Positions 1-10,238 of a DNA stretch of 64,000 nucleotides are shown here, piece after piece (position 1 is the first letter of the stretch; each line of letters starts with the position of its first letter). Below the pieces are notes generated by a model that saw only the letters and a list, made by a program, of their open reading frames with translations, did not search any database and was not told the origin of the DNA. Where the stretch lies: contig OY856409.1 in NCBI GenBank assembly GCA_963693085.1, forward strand, positions 1,333,599,915 through 1,333,663,914. The letters run 5' to 3'. The DNA comes from Alisma plantago-aquatica. Taxonomy: Eukaryota; Streptophyta; Magnoliopsida; Alismatales; Alismataceae. The position numbers and the translations under genes are program-made.

Positions 1-439
1 AAGGAAACTTCATCAACCAAGGCAAGTACACAAATGAACTGCTCAAGCGCTTTGGGATGGAGAATATGAAGCCGATGGATACACCCATGCCAAACACCGC
101 CAAACTTGACAAAGATGAAGAAGGTGAAAAGGTAGATGAGAAGCTCTATAGAGGTATGATTGGAAGTTTACTTTATTTAACTGCCTCTAGACATGATATT
201 ATGTTTAGTGTTGGCTTGTGCGCTCGTTTTCAATCTAACCCTAAGAAGTCGCATCTTATTGCTGTTAAGTGGATTTTGAGGTACTTAGCCAAAACCCAAA
301 ATTTTGGACTATGATATCCTAAATCAAGGGATTTTACTCTTAGAGCATATAGTGATGCAGATTACACAGGGTGGTTGATAGAAAGTGCACAAGTGGCACT
401 TGCTTCATTCTAGGACCATGCTTAGTGTCTTGGTCATGG
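1..439 (+). pseudogene. copia pol fragment: end of reverse transcriptase and start of RNase H
   Basis: The translation from about position 57 gives the conserved copia stretch between RT and RNase H (YRGMIGSLLYLTASRHDI, then ILRYLAKT), which belongs to the polyprotein that copies element RNA into cDNA. It is broken. A TGA at 312-314 replaces the Trp codon expected before the YPKS motif, and a one-base frameshift near 370 moves the RNase H frame before RKCTSGTC. Coding similarity stops abruptly in the LVSWSW motif at the insertion starting at 440 and resumes at 1102. The residue pattern is of the Sirevirus type, matching the envelope-like ORF downstream. Confidence 0.85.
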
Positions 440-1101
440 AACATAACTTCGACGATTTTTGGCGAAATTTTGCCGAAACTTCGAACTTCGACCATAGGTG
501 AAATCGAATCCCAAATACTTCGGCCTCGTCCAAACTTCGGGGCGAAGTTTCAGTGATGTCGGCGAAGTTGACTTTTTTGTGTGTATTTTTCGTCTCAACT
601 TCTCTGAAGTTGTCGAAGTTTCCTCGAAGTTGGGCGAAGTTTGGTCGAAGTTGAGACGACCCAGAGCATTAATCCTAACTAGTGTCCCAAAGGCCATATA
701 AGGCATAAGTGTTGCCTCCAACCCTCTTCACAACTTCTAATATCAACTCCTATGTTGTTTGTTGCCACTCTTTCCTAGATAGGGTGTTTTAACTACTATT
801 TGACTGTATATTGTATAGAATACATATGGTGAACTATATTTGTATATATGTATTGCACATTCGACCCTTGAAACTAGGGCTAGAGAGTTGTGAATTGTGT
901 TTTGTGTTAAATTAACATATATAAGATAGATGTATAACATATATAGTAGTTTTCAATTAAAGTTTCCTTCAAATTCACATCATTTTCTTCAAAAATTGGC
1001 ATCGAAGTTTGTCGAAGTTTGTGTCTAAACTTCCTCGAAGTTTCCACAAACTTCCACTTCCACACCTGGCGAAGTCGACACGAAGTCGAAGTTCTGCACC
1101 A
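440..1101. mobile_element. 662-bp non-autonomous Mutator-like insertion in RNase H
   Basis: This block interrupts the copia RNase H between two copies of a 9-bp word, TGGTCATGG (431-439) and TGGTCTTGG (1102-1110), one mismatch apart. A 9-bp duplication is typical of Mutator-like elements. Removing the block plus one copy restores a continuous reading frame. The outer parts are packed with AACTTCGAC / GTCGAAGTT words in opposite orientation at the two ends (444-453 and about 1085-1093), which act as degenerate terminal inverted repeats. The middle is AT-rich and without coding similarity. The short ORFs inside come from the repeated CGAAGTT words and are not genes. Confidence 0.65.
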
Positions 1102-1500
1102 TGGTCTTGGTTCTCCAAGAAACAAAGTACAGTGGCATTATCAACTACCGAAGCTGAATACATTGCAGCCGGGAGTTGTTGTGCACAGGTCCTATGGATG
1201 AAGCAAATGCTCCAAGACTTCAACATATTTTTTGATGCTTCTCCTATCTTCTGTGATAATACTAGTGCAATCAATCTATCTTACAATCCTATATTGCATA
1301 GTAGAGCCAAGCATATAGAGGTTCGCCATCATTTTCTTTGTGACCACATTGCCAAGAAAGATATCTATATCACACATGGGGACACATAAAATCAGTTGGC
1401 GGGCATCTTTACAAAACCTCTAGCTAGAGATCAATTTAATTTTATTCGATCTAAACTGCTTATTGTTGATTTGAATGATCTTGCCATGTGGTCTAGCTAG
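1102..1500 (+). pseudogene. copia RNase H C-terminal part
   Basis: RNase H resumes after the insertion with SKKQSTVALSTTEAEYIAAG, followed by CDNTSAI, the tract around RAKHIEVRHHF, and the terminal GIFTKPLARDQF motif. These are the family's conserved active-site and C-terminal blocks. A TAA at 1387-1389 breaks the frame before the IFTKPL block. The natural pol stop is TAG at 1498-1500. Together with 1-439 this is one inactivated RNase H gene split by the 440-1101 insertion. No RNase H product can be made from this copy. Confidence 0.85.
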
Positions 1501-1769
1501 TTGTCTCTTTCCTATATACTTGCTCATGTCAATCTTCACCTTGCTTTGCCTATATATGCTTAATTGTGCCTAAATTGCCTGTCAACATGCTTAGTTTTTG
1601 CTTGCTTTTGGGTTTTTATCGAATTTTATGTTTTATTGCTAAATAGTGCCCAATGATGAGCTAAATGTGCCTAAATATGTTAATTATACATAATAGAATG
1701 GAAAAATAAATTTAATTGGTATGTATATGGCTAGAATCTAAGAATGCGACTGTTAGGTCAGGTTGACCT

Positions 1770-1870
1770 TCGGTCGAGTTTCCACCCTGGAAAACTCGAC
1801 CGATCAGGAGCCGAGAGCAGTTCTTCAGTGGACCGTTCAGTCGAGTTTACCACACATAGAACTCGACCGA
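1770..1870. promoter_or_regulatory. two LTR-type palindromes upstream of the env-like ORF
   Basis: Two inverted repeats of the motif TCGGTCGAGTTT / AAACTCGACCGA occur here: arms 1770-1781 with 1792-1803 (extended by TCC/GGA), and a less perfect pair around 1838-1847 and 1860-1870. The same motif occurs four times in the 3' LTR. Palindromes of this kind are a known feature of Sirevirus LTRs. Here they lie between the pol stop at 1500 and the ATG at 2023, which could make them control elements for a separate transcript of the env-like ORF. The function is inferred. Confidence 0.5.
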
Positions 1871-2022
1871 TCCACGGGCTGAGCCAACTTAAACGTTAGG
1901 ATCGGCCGACTATTTTCTAGCAACCCCGTTCTTGACCTCCCTGGGCGCTCGTGGTGGTGTTTCTTTGACGTTTGAGGTTTGCTTTTGCTCGTGTGCACGT
2001 TTTTCTTCTTGTTTTCGTTTCC

Positions 2023-3651
2023 ATGGCTTCCCAAAGACAAAAACGTGCTACTCCCGACAATGCTCAAGCCTCTTCCTCGACTAATCGCTTGATTCCTTTT
2101 GATAACACCTCCTTTGTGTCTCTTGAGGCGGTAAATTGGTACAAGGATCTTCTTCCCCGAAATCCTTTTCCGTTTCGCCCCTTGCTTGACCCAAATCGTT
2201 TTCAAGCGGTTATTAACTCTGTTTCGAGGCTTCTCGCCAACCATCACCTGTCTGCCCTTGCGATCGGAAGTGACTGTTTTAACAATCACATGTCTAGCAC
2301 TAAGGCAGTACACGAGTTCTACGCAAACTTGCGTTGGAACTACGATTCGCTTATCCCCCCGCCGAATACTGAAATAGTTCTTACTTTGATGATTGCCGGT
2401 CGCCGTTTCCAAATCTTCGAGGATACATTAAACGTATTTTTTGCCGGAGACGAGGAAAACGACACTTGGCGTAAGGACTATGGAGAGTATTTCGATCTTC
2501 TTGACCTGGAAGGTTTTTACAAACACCATGAATTGACGCTACCGGACATTCATCGGTTTTTAAAGAAACCCGACGTGGCCTACAAGAAGAAGTCTACCCT
2601 GCCTTCATCCTCTCTTGACCTACGGAGGCGCATACTGGCTTTGGTGATTAACTGTAATGTCCATCCTAAGCGAAATCAAATGGACATTGCAGAAAACACC
2701 GCAGTAATTATGTATTGTTTTCTAAACAATATCGGTATCAAATGGGCCAAATATATCTTACACCACATGACCTGTTTCGACACCAGCAAGAACACCAAAG
2801 GCACCCACCCTCCCTACCCAGCTCTGATCTGTGGTCTTTTCAAGTTTGCCACTGATAAATCCCTCTTTTCTGACTTCCATTACCCGGTTGCTAGAAAAGG
2901 TGTTTGTATTAGTGAGACCACTCTTCAGAAGGCTGTCCCTGTGTTTTCTCCTGCCTCTGGTGCTTCTGCTTCTGCCTTTGCCTCAGCTGCCTCATCCTCC
3001 TCCACCCGTGCTCCACCTCCGCAGCCACATCCTCGACCTAGCCGTGCGTCCTTCCGTGCATCCAATGAAACCCTCCTGGGATATATGATGCATGAACAGG
3101 CGTACAACCGACAGGTTCAGGAACACCTGCACCAGGATCTCTGTTCAATCATGTCTACCATGAACATATCCTGTGCATCACCCTACCCCACCTACCAGCC
3201 ATACCCAGGTAGTGCTTATGCGTCTTATGCTAATGAGCATTACTTCCCTGCTCCCGAGCCTTCCGCTGCCGCTCCACCACCGTTTGCTGTTGGTAGTTCT
3301 GCTCCCGTCATTCTGCCGTTACCTGCTGGCCCCCTGGCCACTCTGCTCGCCTCCTTGGGTGACTCTGCTCCGTCCTTCCCACAGGCCAAGGAGCTTCTTG
3401 CTCTTGGTATGTCGTGGGCTGAGCAGAATGCCCGCTGGCCCGGTCGTTCCTTTGACCCTCCTGATGATGAGGAGATGCCAGACCAGGCCGAGGATGCTGA
3501 TGCTGATGACGGTGATGGCGAGGATGCTTCCGACGATGGTGGTGATGGTGCTGGATCTGATGCTGGCACTGCTGCTCCTTCTGACGGGGACGAGGACTAC
3601 CACCCTGGCGAGGATGATGATACCATAGATATAGATAGCTTAGATGTTTAG
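2023..3651 (+). CDS. envelope-like ORF of the Sirevirus, 542 aa, uninterrupted
   Basis: An uninterrupted 542-codon frame lies between pol and the 3' LTR, where some Sireviruses carry an envelope-like gene. I start it at the ATG at 2023 (MASQRQKR); the frame is open upstream but has no earlier ATG. Residues about 60-300 form a mixed helical region (around RRRILALVINCNVHPKRNQ and the block after it) that recalls the 'putative plant transposon protein' / env-like family found in plant retroelements. Residues about 300-460 are rich in Ser, Ala and Pro. The last ~65 residues are strongly acidic (runs of Asp, Glu and Gly). No signal peptide or membrane segment is evident, so a true envelope role is unsupported. 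The frame is intact although pol next to it is broken. Confidence 0.7.
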   Translation: MASQRQKRATPDNAQASSSTNRLIPFDNTSFVSLEAVNWYKDLLPRNPFPFRPLLDPNRFQAVINSVSRLLANHHLSALAIGSDCFNNHMSSTKAVHEFYANLRWNYDSLIPPPNTEIVLTLMIAGRRFQIFEDTLNVFFAGDEENDTWRKDYGEYFDLLDLEGFYKHHELTLPDIHRFLKKPDVAYKKKSTLPSSSLDLRRRILALVINCNVHPKRNQMDIAENTAVIMYCFLNNIGIKWAKYILHHMTCFDTSKNTKGTHPPYPALICGLFKFATDKSLFSDFHYPVARKGVCISETTLQKAVPVFSPASGASASAFASAASSSSTRAPPPQPHPRPSRASFRASNETLLGYMMHEQAYNRQVQEHLHQDLCSIMSTMNISCASPYPTYQPYPGSAYASYANEHYFPAPEPSAAAPPPFAVGSSAPVILPLPAGPLATLLASLGDSAPSFPQAKELLALGMSWAEQNARWPGRSFDPPDDEEMPDQAEDADADDGDGEDASDDGGDGAGSDAGTAAPSDGDEDYHPGEDDDTIDIDSLDV

Positions 3652-4036
3652 GTGGTTTCTTAGCTTATAGTCTAGCATGCCAATCATATACATCTTTCTA
3701 GACTCTTTTGTATAAGAAACATCCTGGCACATTCTTCTGAGCTGTAGTGTTTCTTATCTCTGTTTTCTCGCTTTATGGTTGTAGTTGCTTTCATGAGGAC
3801 ATATATCTGAGTTGTAATATCCTAGATATGCACTTTGGCTATTTACTCTGTTTTATCTTATGCGTTGGTGCTATCTTAAGCTATTTTTTTATTATGACTT
3901 GGATTGTGTGTTCTCCTCTGTGGTTGTGTGCTATATGCTTTAAATTGCTGCTTACTGCCTTGCATATATGTTTTGGTTGAGTTTCGGAGAAGACCTAGTT
4001 TTTGCTCTTCTATACCCCCTATCTTTTTGATAATGT

Positions 4037-4372
4037 CAAAAGGGGGAGAGATATTTCAAGTGATAGATCAGTCTTGAAACTCAATCATATTGCTTTCTCT
4101 TTGATAGAATATGGTTTTTGCCTGTGAGATCCTTTTCTTGTTCAAAATCACTGTTCCTTATGTGAACTTGCAAAGGACTACACATTACATGGATATTGGT
4201 ATTGCTATGTGTAGAGAAACTAACCATGCAGGTTAGAGGAAGCATAGTTTGAGGGGGAGCAATTCACAATTGTTCGTATCATGAATCCCCCTAATTCACA
4301 AGGCAAAGTTATAACTTTCATATCCTTTTCAATATGTTTGAGGAATGATTTGTCATTGTCAAAAAGGGGGAG
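4037..4372 (+). other. three polypurine tracts before the 3' LTR
   Basis: GGGGGAG tracts occur at 4037-4048 (CAAAAGGGGGAG), 4251-4259 (GAGGGGGAG) and 4359-4372 (TCAAAAAGGGGGAG). The last lies two bases before the LTR start and is the position used to prime plus-strand DNA in reverse transcription. Multiple polypurine tracts are a known Sirevirus trait. The interval 3652-4374 otherwise shows no gene. Confidence 0.7.
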
Positions 4373-4705
4373 AATGTTGACTTAGAGGTTATACATTACC
4401 TATATTTTGATAATGACTTAACCATTCCATTCATATGTATCTAATATGTGCGTTTAAGATAGTTTGCAGGCATTAGGTACATGAAAAGTATCCAAAATCC
4501 AAAGCCCTAGAATGGGTCAAGTTCAAGTCAAAATAGCTACGAGTGTGCTTTTTGGGATTTCTATGTAAACGACCTCAAAACATCTATGTAATCACTTGTA
4601 ATGATGAATTGACTTGTAACTTAGATGAGAAAATTGTTTGGGACAAAAATCACCAAGTGCTAATCACTTTAGATGCAAATTAGAAAATTGATTACAGGCA
4701 CTTGG

Positions 4706-4934
4706 TCGGTCGAGTTTCCCTGGCTTGAAACTCGACCGATCATTCTTGGTCAATTTTCTGAAGATTGCATCGGTCGAGTTGTGCTTTTTACAGAACTCGA
4801 CCGATCATGTAACTGACAATTTCGAGTTCAAATGGTCGGTCGAGTTTTGTCAGGACAAACTCGACCGATCATTTGAATATTGGTTTTATCGTTTACTTGA
4901 TCGGTCGAGTTACCTTTATTGAAACTCGACCGAT
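4706..4934. repeat. four palindromes in the LTR U3 region
   Basis: There are four inverted repeats with 12-bp arms of the type ATCGGTCGAGTTT / AAACTCGACCGAT: 4706-4717 with 4728-4739, 4769-4780 with 4794-4805, 4836-4847 with 4857-4868, and 4900-4911 with 4923-4934. Loops are 9-13 bp. They lie 140-370 bp upstream of the TATA box, in the promoter part of the LTR. Palindrome clusters at this place are characteristic of Sireviruses. The arms contain TCGA but no host factor can be named. Confidence 0.8.
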
Positions 4935-5071
4935 TGCACTGTACGAAATTTGCAGAAAAAAGTGATGTGACCATTGGTGAGTGTTTTGAGCGAAAATAGA
5001 GTCGTTTCTTTGAACAAAAAATGGCTATTTTCGTATCCAAGTGTCCCACAACTTAAAGGGGCACCCTCAAC

Positions 5072-5079
5072 TATAAATA
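5072..5079 (+). promoter_or_regulatory. TATA box of the Sirevirus LTR
   Basis: CTATAAATAG follows the palindrome cluster and precedes a pyrimidine-rich stretch, as expected for the LTR core promoter driving element transcription. In a 3' LTR it would drive readout into the antisense copia at 5891. Confidence 0.5.
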
Positions 5080-5890
5080 GACCCCCTTGAGTTCATTCCA
5101 AGCTGCTCATTCATTGCAAACTTGGTGCTAGCATAGTTGAGAGTGTTCTAAGCCTTTGAACCCCTTTCTCTCTCTACCTTCAAGTGAAATTCGTGAGTAT
5201 GAGTGAGATAGGTTCCTGTGTGAGAGAGCTACTCCATGTATTGATGTAAAGCTCTTCTTCTACATCTTCCTACCTCCATTCTCTTTGAAGAAGAAGATTG
5301 AAGAAGCTTCTCCAAGCGATGGAGAAGGTGTTACTGTTCTTTAAGGTTGAAGAAAGCAAGCTGCTCCAGGTCTCCAAGTGAAGGAGATAGGTGCTCCAGC
5401 TCTCCAAGTGAAGGAGAGAAGCAAGGCAACGCTCAAGGAAGATAGGTAATCCCTTAAAGGCAGAAGACTTGAAGAAAGGAGTGGGTAAGTCCATGGTGAT
5501 GGCTGAAGACTCCTAGGCTTCAAGTGGGTAAGCTCCTTCTACAGGTTGAAGTTCTTTGCTTGAGGTACTAAGCCCTTGGATGTATGGTTGTTGTATCTTG
5601 TAATCTTATTGTGGAATATAAGAGTACCAAGATTACAAATCCTAGAGACTAACCCACTCTAGGTAGTGGACTGACATTGCTCCTAAGTTTAGGACATGGA
5701 ACCACTCTAAACCACCTGTCCATGTGCTTGCTCTTCGTTGTCTCTTATCCTTGCTGTGCATGTTAGATTAGGTCATCAAATTGCTGCTTGTTTAAGTTTC
5801 TGCAACTAATATAATTTGGTGGTCTAATTTGTTTTGTGAGATTTGTTAAGCTCTATTCAACCCCCCCTTCTAGAGCCCATTGATCCAACA

Positions 5891-8800
5891 GAACATACTT
5901 CTGCTAAGAGAGATTTGTGTCCTTCTTGGAACGTAGAACTTCTATTCCAAGGAAATAGCAGAGATTGTCCACATCTTTTGTTTGAGACTATATTTACAAC
6001 CACTCCTTCAGCTATAGAATGCCAGTAGAGTCATCAGCTATGATGACAATATCATCTACATAAACATCCAGAATAATAGTGCCACTTGGCGATTTATACA
6101 CAAATAAAGAATGATCATTAGAGGACCAATGGAACCCAAATTGAATAAGTGCAACACTAAATTTATCGAACCATGCCCGTGGTGACTGCTTCAGATCATA
6201 TAAGGATTTCTTCAATTTGCATACCTTCTGACACTCCCCCTGAGCAACATAAAGAAGATCACCATGAAGAAAAGCATTTTTGACATGCAATTGAAGAAGA
6301 GTCCAGTCACAATGAGTAGCAACAAAGATAAGGATCCACACAGAGTTAAGCCGAGTAATTGGGGAGAAAGTCCCAAAGAAGTTGACGTCATGTGTCTGAG
6401 TGTACCCCTTTGCCACCAAGCGCACCTTCAAGTGGTCAATGGAACCATCTTATTTTTGTTTAGCAGTATAAACCCATTGGAAGTCTACAACTGACTTCCT
6501 AGGAGGAAGATCCACCAAGTCCCAGGTGGGTTTCTCATGAAGAGCTTCCAGCTCACAATCCATAGCTTAAATCCATCCATCATGTCGGGCTACTTCTGTA
6601 TAGAAGCGAGGAACAACAATATAATCCCACATAAGAGCAAACGTGCGAGCCACTGGTGACAGATGAGACAAGCAACAAACACTCGAAAGTGGATGTCGAA
6701 TAATGCATGATCGAACACCTTTACGAGCTGCAACTAAAATGTGTAAGTCTGAAACAAAAATATCAAGAGAACTCTCAGGAGAAACAATTACCTCAGGAGT
6801 GTCCGATGACGAGGAGTCAATATGCTGGACTGGTGACGCTACATCCTCTTGGTGATGTCTTGCTCGCCTGGCGTAAGCAAGTAGAAAAGGTTCAATAGGT
6901 GGTGTAGGTGATGGTGGTGGTGTAGTATGAGTGGTATTTAGAACACTCCCATCACATGACATAGGAAGTGGTGGCTCTCTCTCGCTCAGTTATATAGTCA
7001 CTCTCAAGATTGTGCTCCCCCTTACTCTGGACAAAGTCACTAAAGAACGGAGTAGACTCGTGAAAAGTAATGTTAGCTGACACAAAAAGGTGACGAAGAT
7101 GAGGAAAATAACATCTATATCCCTTTTGTGTGGGAGAATATCCCAAAAAGACAGTGTGAACTGTGCGAGGAGACAACTTGTTAGCATGTGGCTCAGACAC
7201 ATGAACAAACGCAGTCCAACCAAACACACAAAGGGGAACATGAAAAGGTTGCTTGTCAGGTCATAAAACAGAGAACGGGGTGAACCCATGTAAAATAGAG
7301 GATGGCTGATGGTTAATAAAAAAAAGCAGTGAGAAGAGCATTAGACCAATATTTCTTTGGCACAAACATCTAAAAAAGTAGCGTGCGTGATACATTAAGT
7401 AAATGACAATTTTTGCGTTCAACAACCCCATTTTGTTGAGGTGTATGAGGGCAAGCCGTTTGATGAATCATACCAACATAATCACAAAAATTGGAAATAG
7501 CCTTTTGAACGTATTCTAGAGCATTATCAGTACGAAAGATCTTGATATGAGCATCAAACTGAATTTTTATTAATTGATGAAAAGTTTGAATGACTGACAA
7601 AACTTCATCCTGAGGCTTGAGTAACTATACTCAAGTCATGTCGGAGAAATCATCATTGTAAGATAGAACATTTCGAAAGCCATTATAACTTGGATCTTTA
7701 ACAGGACCCAAAACATCACTTTGAATAAGATCAAGGATGCTTAGAGTGTTTCACATTCTGACTCTGAAAAGAAATGTAATGATGCTTGCGTAGTTGACAT
7801 GACTGACACTCTAATGACTTTATAGACGGTAAGCCTGGAACAAGCTTTTGAAGACTCTACAAAAACGGATGTCCATAGCGACAATGCCATTGTAAGGGAG
7901 AGTAATTGAAAATGGTAGATGCGGTAGATGGAATATGGCGAGTTGGGTGCCCACCTTTGAAGAAGTAGAGATCACCTTTCCTAGATCCCCCACCAATCGT
8001 CCTCCAACTCTTGGGATCCTGTAACACAAAAAAAGGGTCTCCACATGTTACCAAGCATTTCAAAGAATCAACCAGGTTAGCAATAGACATTAAGTTAAAA
8101 GGAAAGTCTGGTATATAATGCACTAACTGTAAAGTCAAATAAGATGATGATTGTACAGTCCCACAAGCCTGGATCTGTCTGATAGACCCATCAACAAGTG
8201 TCACAGAAGAATGCGAGATATACGAGTCAAAAGATAAAAGCTTAGATCGTATACCCGTCATATGCTGAGAAGCCCCTAAATCCACCACCCATGTAGAAAA
8301 CAGATGGGAAGCAACAAGCGAAGTCCTCTGCTTACCTATATCTGAAACTAGATTGACTAAGGAGCCAATGCAAACCTGTTGTGTTGCATAAAGGAGACAA
8401 TCTTACTCTTCCTCGGAGATTGTAACATCTGATTGTTTAGAGGCTCTAGATGTAGATGCTCCCGAGGAAGTAGTCGTGTAATGTGCCCCACAAATGAGGG
8501 GTCGACCATGCTTAGAATAACACTTTTCCTCTATATGTCCCAGTTTCCTACAGAACGTACATTTGTCCCTAGGACGATTGCCTCGTCCTCGATCAACACC
8601 TCGTCCAGTTCATTTGGCGGCAACAACAAGAGAGGCATGATTTTCAGATTGGTGTCCTAAAGTAGCAGAAACAGACTCAAAGAAAGATTGTTGAATCCTC
8701 ACAAAGGCTTCTTCGAGACTTATCAGTTTGTCTTAAGGATAACACTCCTAGATGAAGCATACATAGGGTTTAATCCAGATAGGAATCTTGCTATTGCTAG

Positions 8801-9282
8801 ATCATTTCTATCTTTCATCTGATCACTAGTCTTCAGCGGCTGGTGGAATTCAATTCCTGAGAGATGGATTATATAACACCAAGATAATCCTCTAGAGAGC
8901 GACTATCTTGTCTTTCTGCAAAGCGACAATCATAGACATATACATAAAGAGAGCATTCTTCTCGTGAGAGAAGTGTTTCTTTGCAGCTTACCATATTTGT
9001 TTTGCTGTAAAGTAGAACATAAACCTGAAGGCAATCTGGGCTCCATGCTATTACATAACCATGACTTCACCAATCCATTGTGTTCCCGCCAAGCAGAGTA
9101 ATCTTTGCTACTTTCATCAGAAGGCTCTGACTCAATAATATCACCTTCTCTCTAGATTCAAGAACAATATATATAGCATTCATCCAGAGGAGATAATTCT
9201 ATGAATTAAGCTTCACAAAAGTTATCTGAGATTGATCATTGCAGACGATTGTAGTGGAAGTAGATGCCTTTTCGTCTCCCAT
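5891..9282 (-). pseudogene. gag-pol of element 5, broken
   Basis: On the minus strand: gag start ATG at 9282; zinc knuckle of the C-X2-C-X4-H-X4-C type near 8556-8512; protease motif MVDLGASQHMTG near 8288 (Asp-Leu-Gly where Asp-Ser-Gly is expected); pre-integrase region around 7900; integrase core with FRTDNALEYVQ and TPQQNGVVERK in 7600-7370; integrase C-terminus 7227-6952; RT 6431-6012 with DVYVDDIV. Frames shift repeatedly and stops are frequent. RT lacks about eight residues between FLHGDL and VAQGEC that element 6 keeps. RNase H is missing because the Sirevirus inserted after the YVDD region. Confidence 0.85.
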
Positions 9283-9332
9283 AGTGAGATTGGATCAAGA
9301 AAGAAAACATCAATCAAGGCAGGTTGTCAGCA

Positions 9333-9691
9333 ACACGCCGTGTAGAAGATTTGACACGTCGTGTTTGGGAATGACACATCATGTTGAGATATCAGCACGT
9401 CCTGTCAGTGGAGAAGACAAACAACAAACTTTCTGAATTGCTTCAACACGCTGTGTGTGCAGGTGAGACGACGTGTAACCATCAGAGGCATAAACTGTAG
9501 CGGCCTTCGGCACACCATGTCACTTAGGGAACACATTGTGTAAATGCGGGAGGCATAAATTCCTGTAGCCGTCGACACACCGTGTCACTTAGGGGACACA
9601 CCATGTAACCTGCAATTTGAGCGAGAATCCTACGTTGTTAGGATGATTTCTAGATTGCTGCACGACGTGTTAGTTGGACAACACGCCGTGT
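9333..9691. repeat. cluster of about twelve 9-11-bp palindromes in the element 5 leader
   Basis: Variants of the palindrome ACACGNCGTGT recur at 9333, 9354, 9374, 9395, 9446, 9466, 9512, 9531, 9577, 9598, 9660 and 9681. The first and last are identical (ACACGCCGTGT). A longer direct repeat (CACTTAGGGAACACA-like) links about 9497-9541 and 9565-9606. They fill the 5' untranslated leader between the gag ATG (9282) and the primer-binding site (10101). The related element 6 has lost this region. The role is unknown: protein-binding sites or RNA hairpins are both possible. Confidence 0.7.
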
Positions 9692-10089
9692 CACCGGTGG
9701 CCGGTGCACAATTTGGACGAGAATTAGCCCCGTCAAATAGATAGAAGACCCCAGGAAGACGCGCTGGGAGAGGTGACAAGAATTAGCGCCATCACCTACT
9801 GTCAAAAAGGATGCAAAGTTGACGCATTAACAACCCTTAAAGAACTTAAGCACTCATTCACGTACGGGGACTACGTGGAGAGGAAAGAAGCACGAGAGAA
9901 AAGTTGTTCCTCCTCTCTACAAGATAGAATGAGCGGTTCTCCTCTCCTTCAAGCAGCCATCGCTCTTTGGTAGAGAGGGATGGAGACCGATGGGCAGCGA
10001 CCGCGAAGCTGGCGGTCAGAGCAGAGAAGGAAAAGGAGAGAGAGGAGGGGGAGGTGCAGCCGACGGCTAGGGTTGCAACCCTAGAACGT

Positions 10090-10235
10090 GCTCTGATACC
10101 AGGTGAAAGGAATTGGGCTAAAATGATACCCAACTGGAGTGGGTTCTCCTTTAGTATATAAGATGTAAATATTTACATAATAGACCCAACAGATAAAGGA
10201 AATAAGAAAGAGATGCATGAATAGAAACTATCACA
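10090..10235 (-). repeat. 5' LTR and primer-binding site of element 5
   Basis: The minus strand reads an LTR from TGTGATAGTTTC (10235) to TTCACC (10102), 134 bp, followed at once by TGGTATCAGAGC (10101-10090), which is complementary to the 3' end of initiator tRNA-Met. The LTR resembles those of element 6, sharing TTCTCCTTTA and ACATTTACATAATAGA-type words. The other LTR is not in the window. Confidence 0.8.
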
Positions 10236-10238
10236 ACT

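Larger units (their letters stand above)
1..5890 (+). mobile_element. Sirevirus-lineage Ty1/copia retrotransposon, 3' half
   Basis: This is the 3' part of an LTR retrotransposon whose 5' LTR, gag and most of pol lie left of the window. In order it holds the end of reverse transcriptase and RNase H (1-1500, interrupted), an envelope-like ORF (2023-3651), three GGGGGAG polypurine tracts and a 1516-bp 3' LTR (4375-5890, TGTTG...CAACA). An extra ORF after pol, several polypurine tracts and clustered palindromes in the LTR are known Sirevirus traits. It sits inside the antisense copia that resumes at 5891. The matching 5' TSD is outside the window, so the right boundary rests on the CAACA terminus and the resumption of copia homology. 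Confidence 0.85.
4375..5890 (+). repeat. Sirevirus 3' LTR
   Basis: The 1516-bp LTR begins TGTTGACTTAG right after a polypurine tract and ends GATCCAACA, giving 5-bp inverted termini TGTTG/CAACA. It contains four palindromes (4706-4934), a TATA box (5072-5079), and two near-identical ~28-bp units at about 5361-5416 built on CTCCAAGTGAAGGAGA. A run of seven C residues sits close to the 3' end. The 5' LTR is outside the window, so no divergence can be measured. Confidence 0.8.
5891..10235 (-). mobile_element. copia retrotransposon, antisense, 3' end cut off (element 5)
   Basis: Read on the minus strand this element has a 5' LTR (10102-10235), a primer-binding site, an ~800-bp leader, a gag start and gag-pol down to the RT domain, where the Sirevirus LTR cuts it at 5890/5891. 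Its remaining 3' part should lie left of the window, beyond the Sirevirus 5' LTR. It belongs to the same family as element 6 (56.3-60.4 kb): both share the RT tract around LKQSPRAWFDKFSVALIQFG. Its own insertion point at 10235 abuts the reverse-transcriptase start of a + strand copia remnant. Confidence 0.85.

Noticed and set aside
1972..2022. N-terminal extension of the env-like ORF
   Set aside because: The frame is open to 1972 but begins with TTG and has no ATG before 2023. The ATG at 2023 is the better start in a eukaryote.
1837..2412. 191-codon ORF on the minus strand
   Set aside because: It overlaps the palindromes and the well-supported + strand env-like ORF and shows no domain; it is a shadow frame.
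3173..3628. Long alternative frames within the env-like ORF
   Set aside because: They arise from the Ser/Ala/Pro-rich and acidic codon composition and have no family features.
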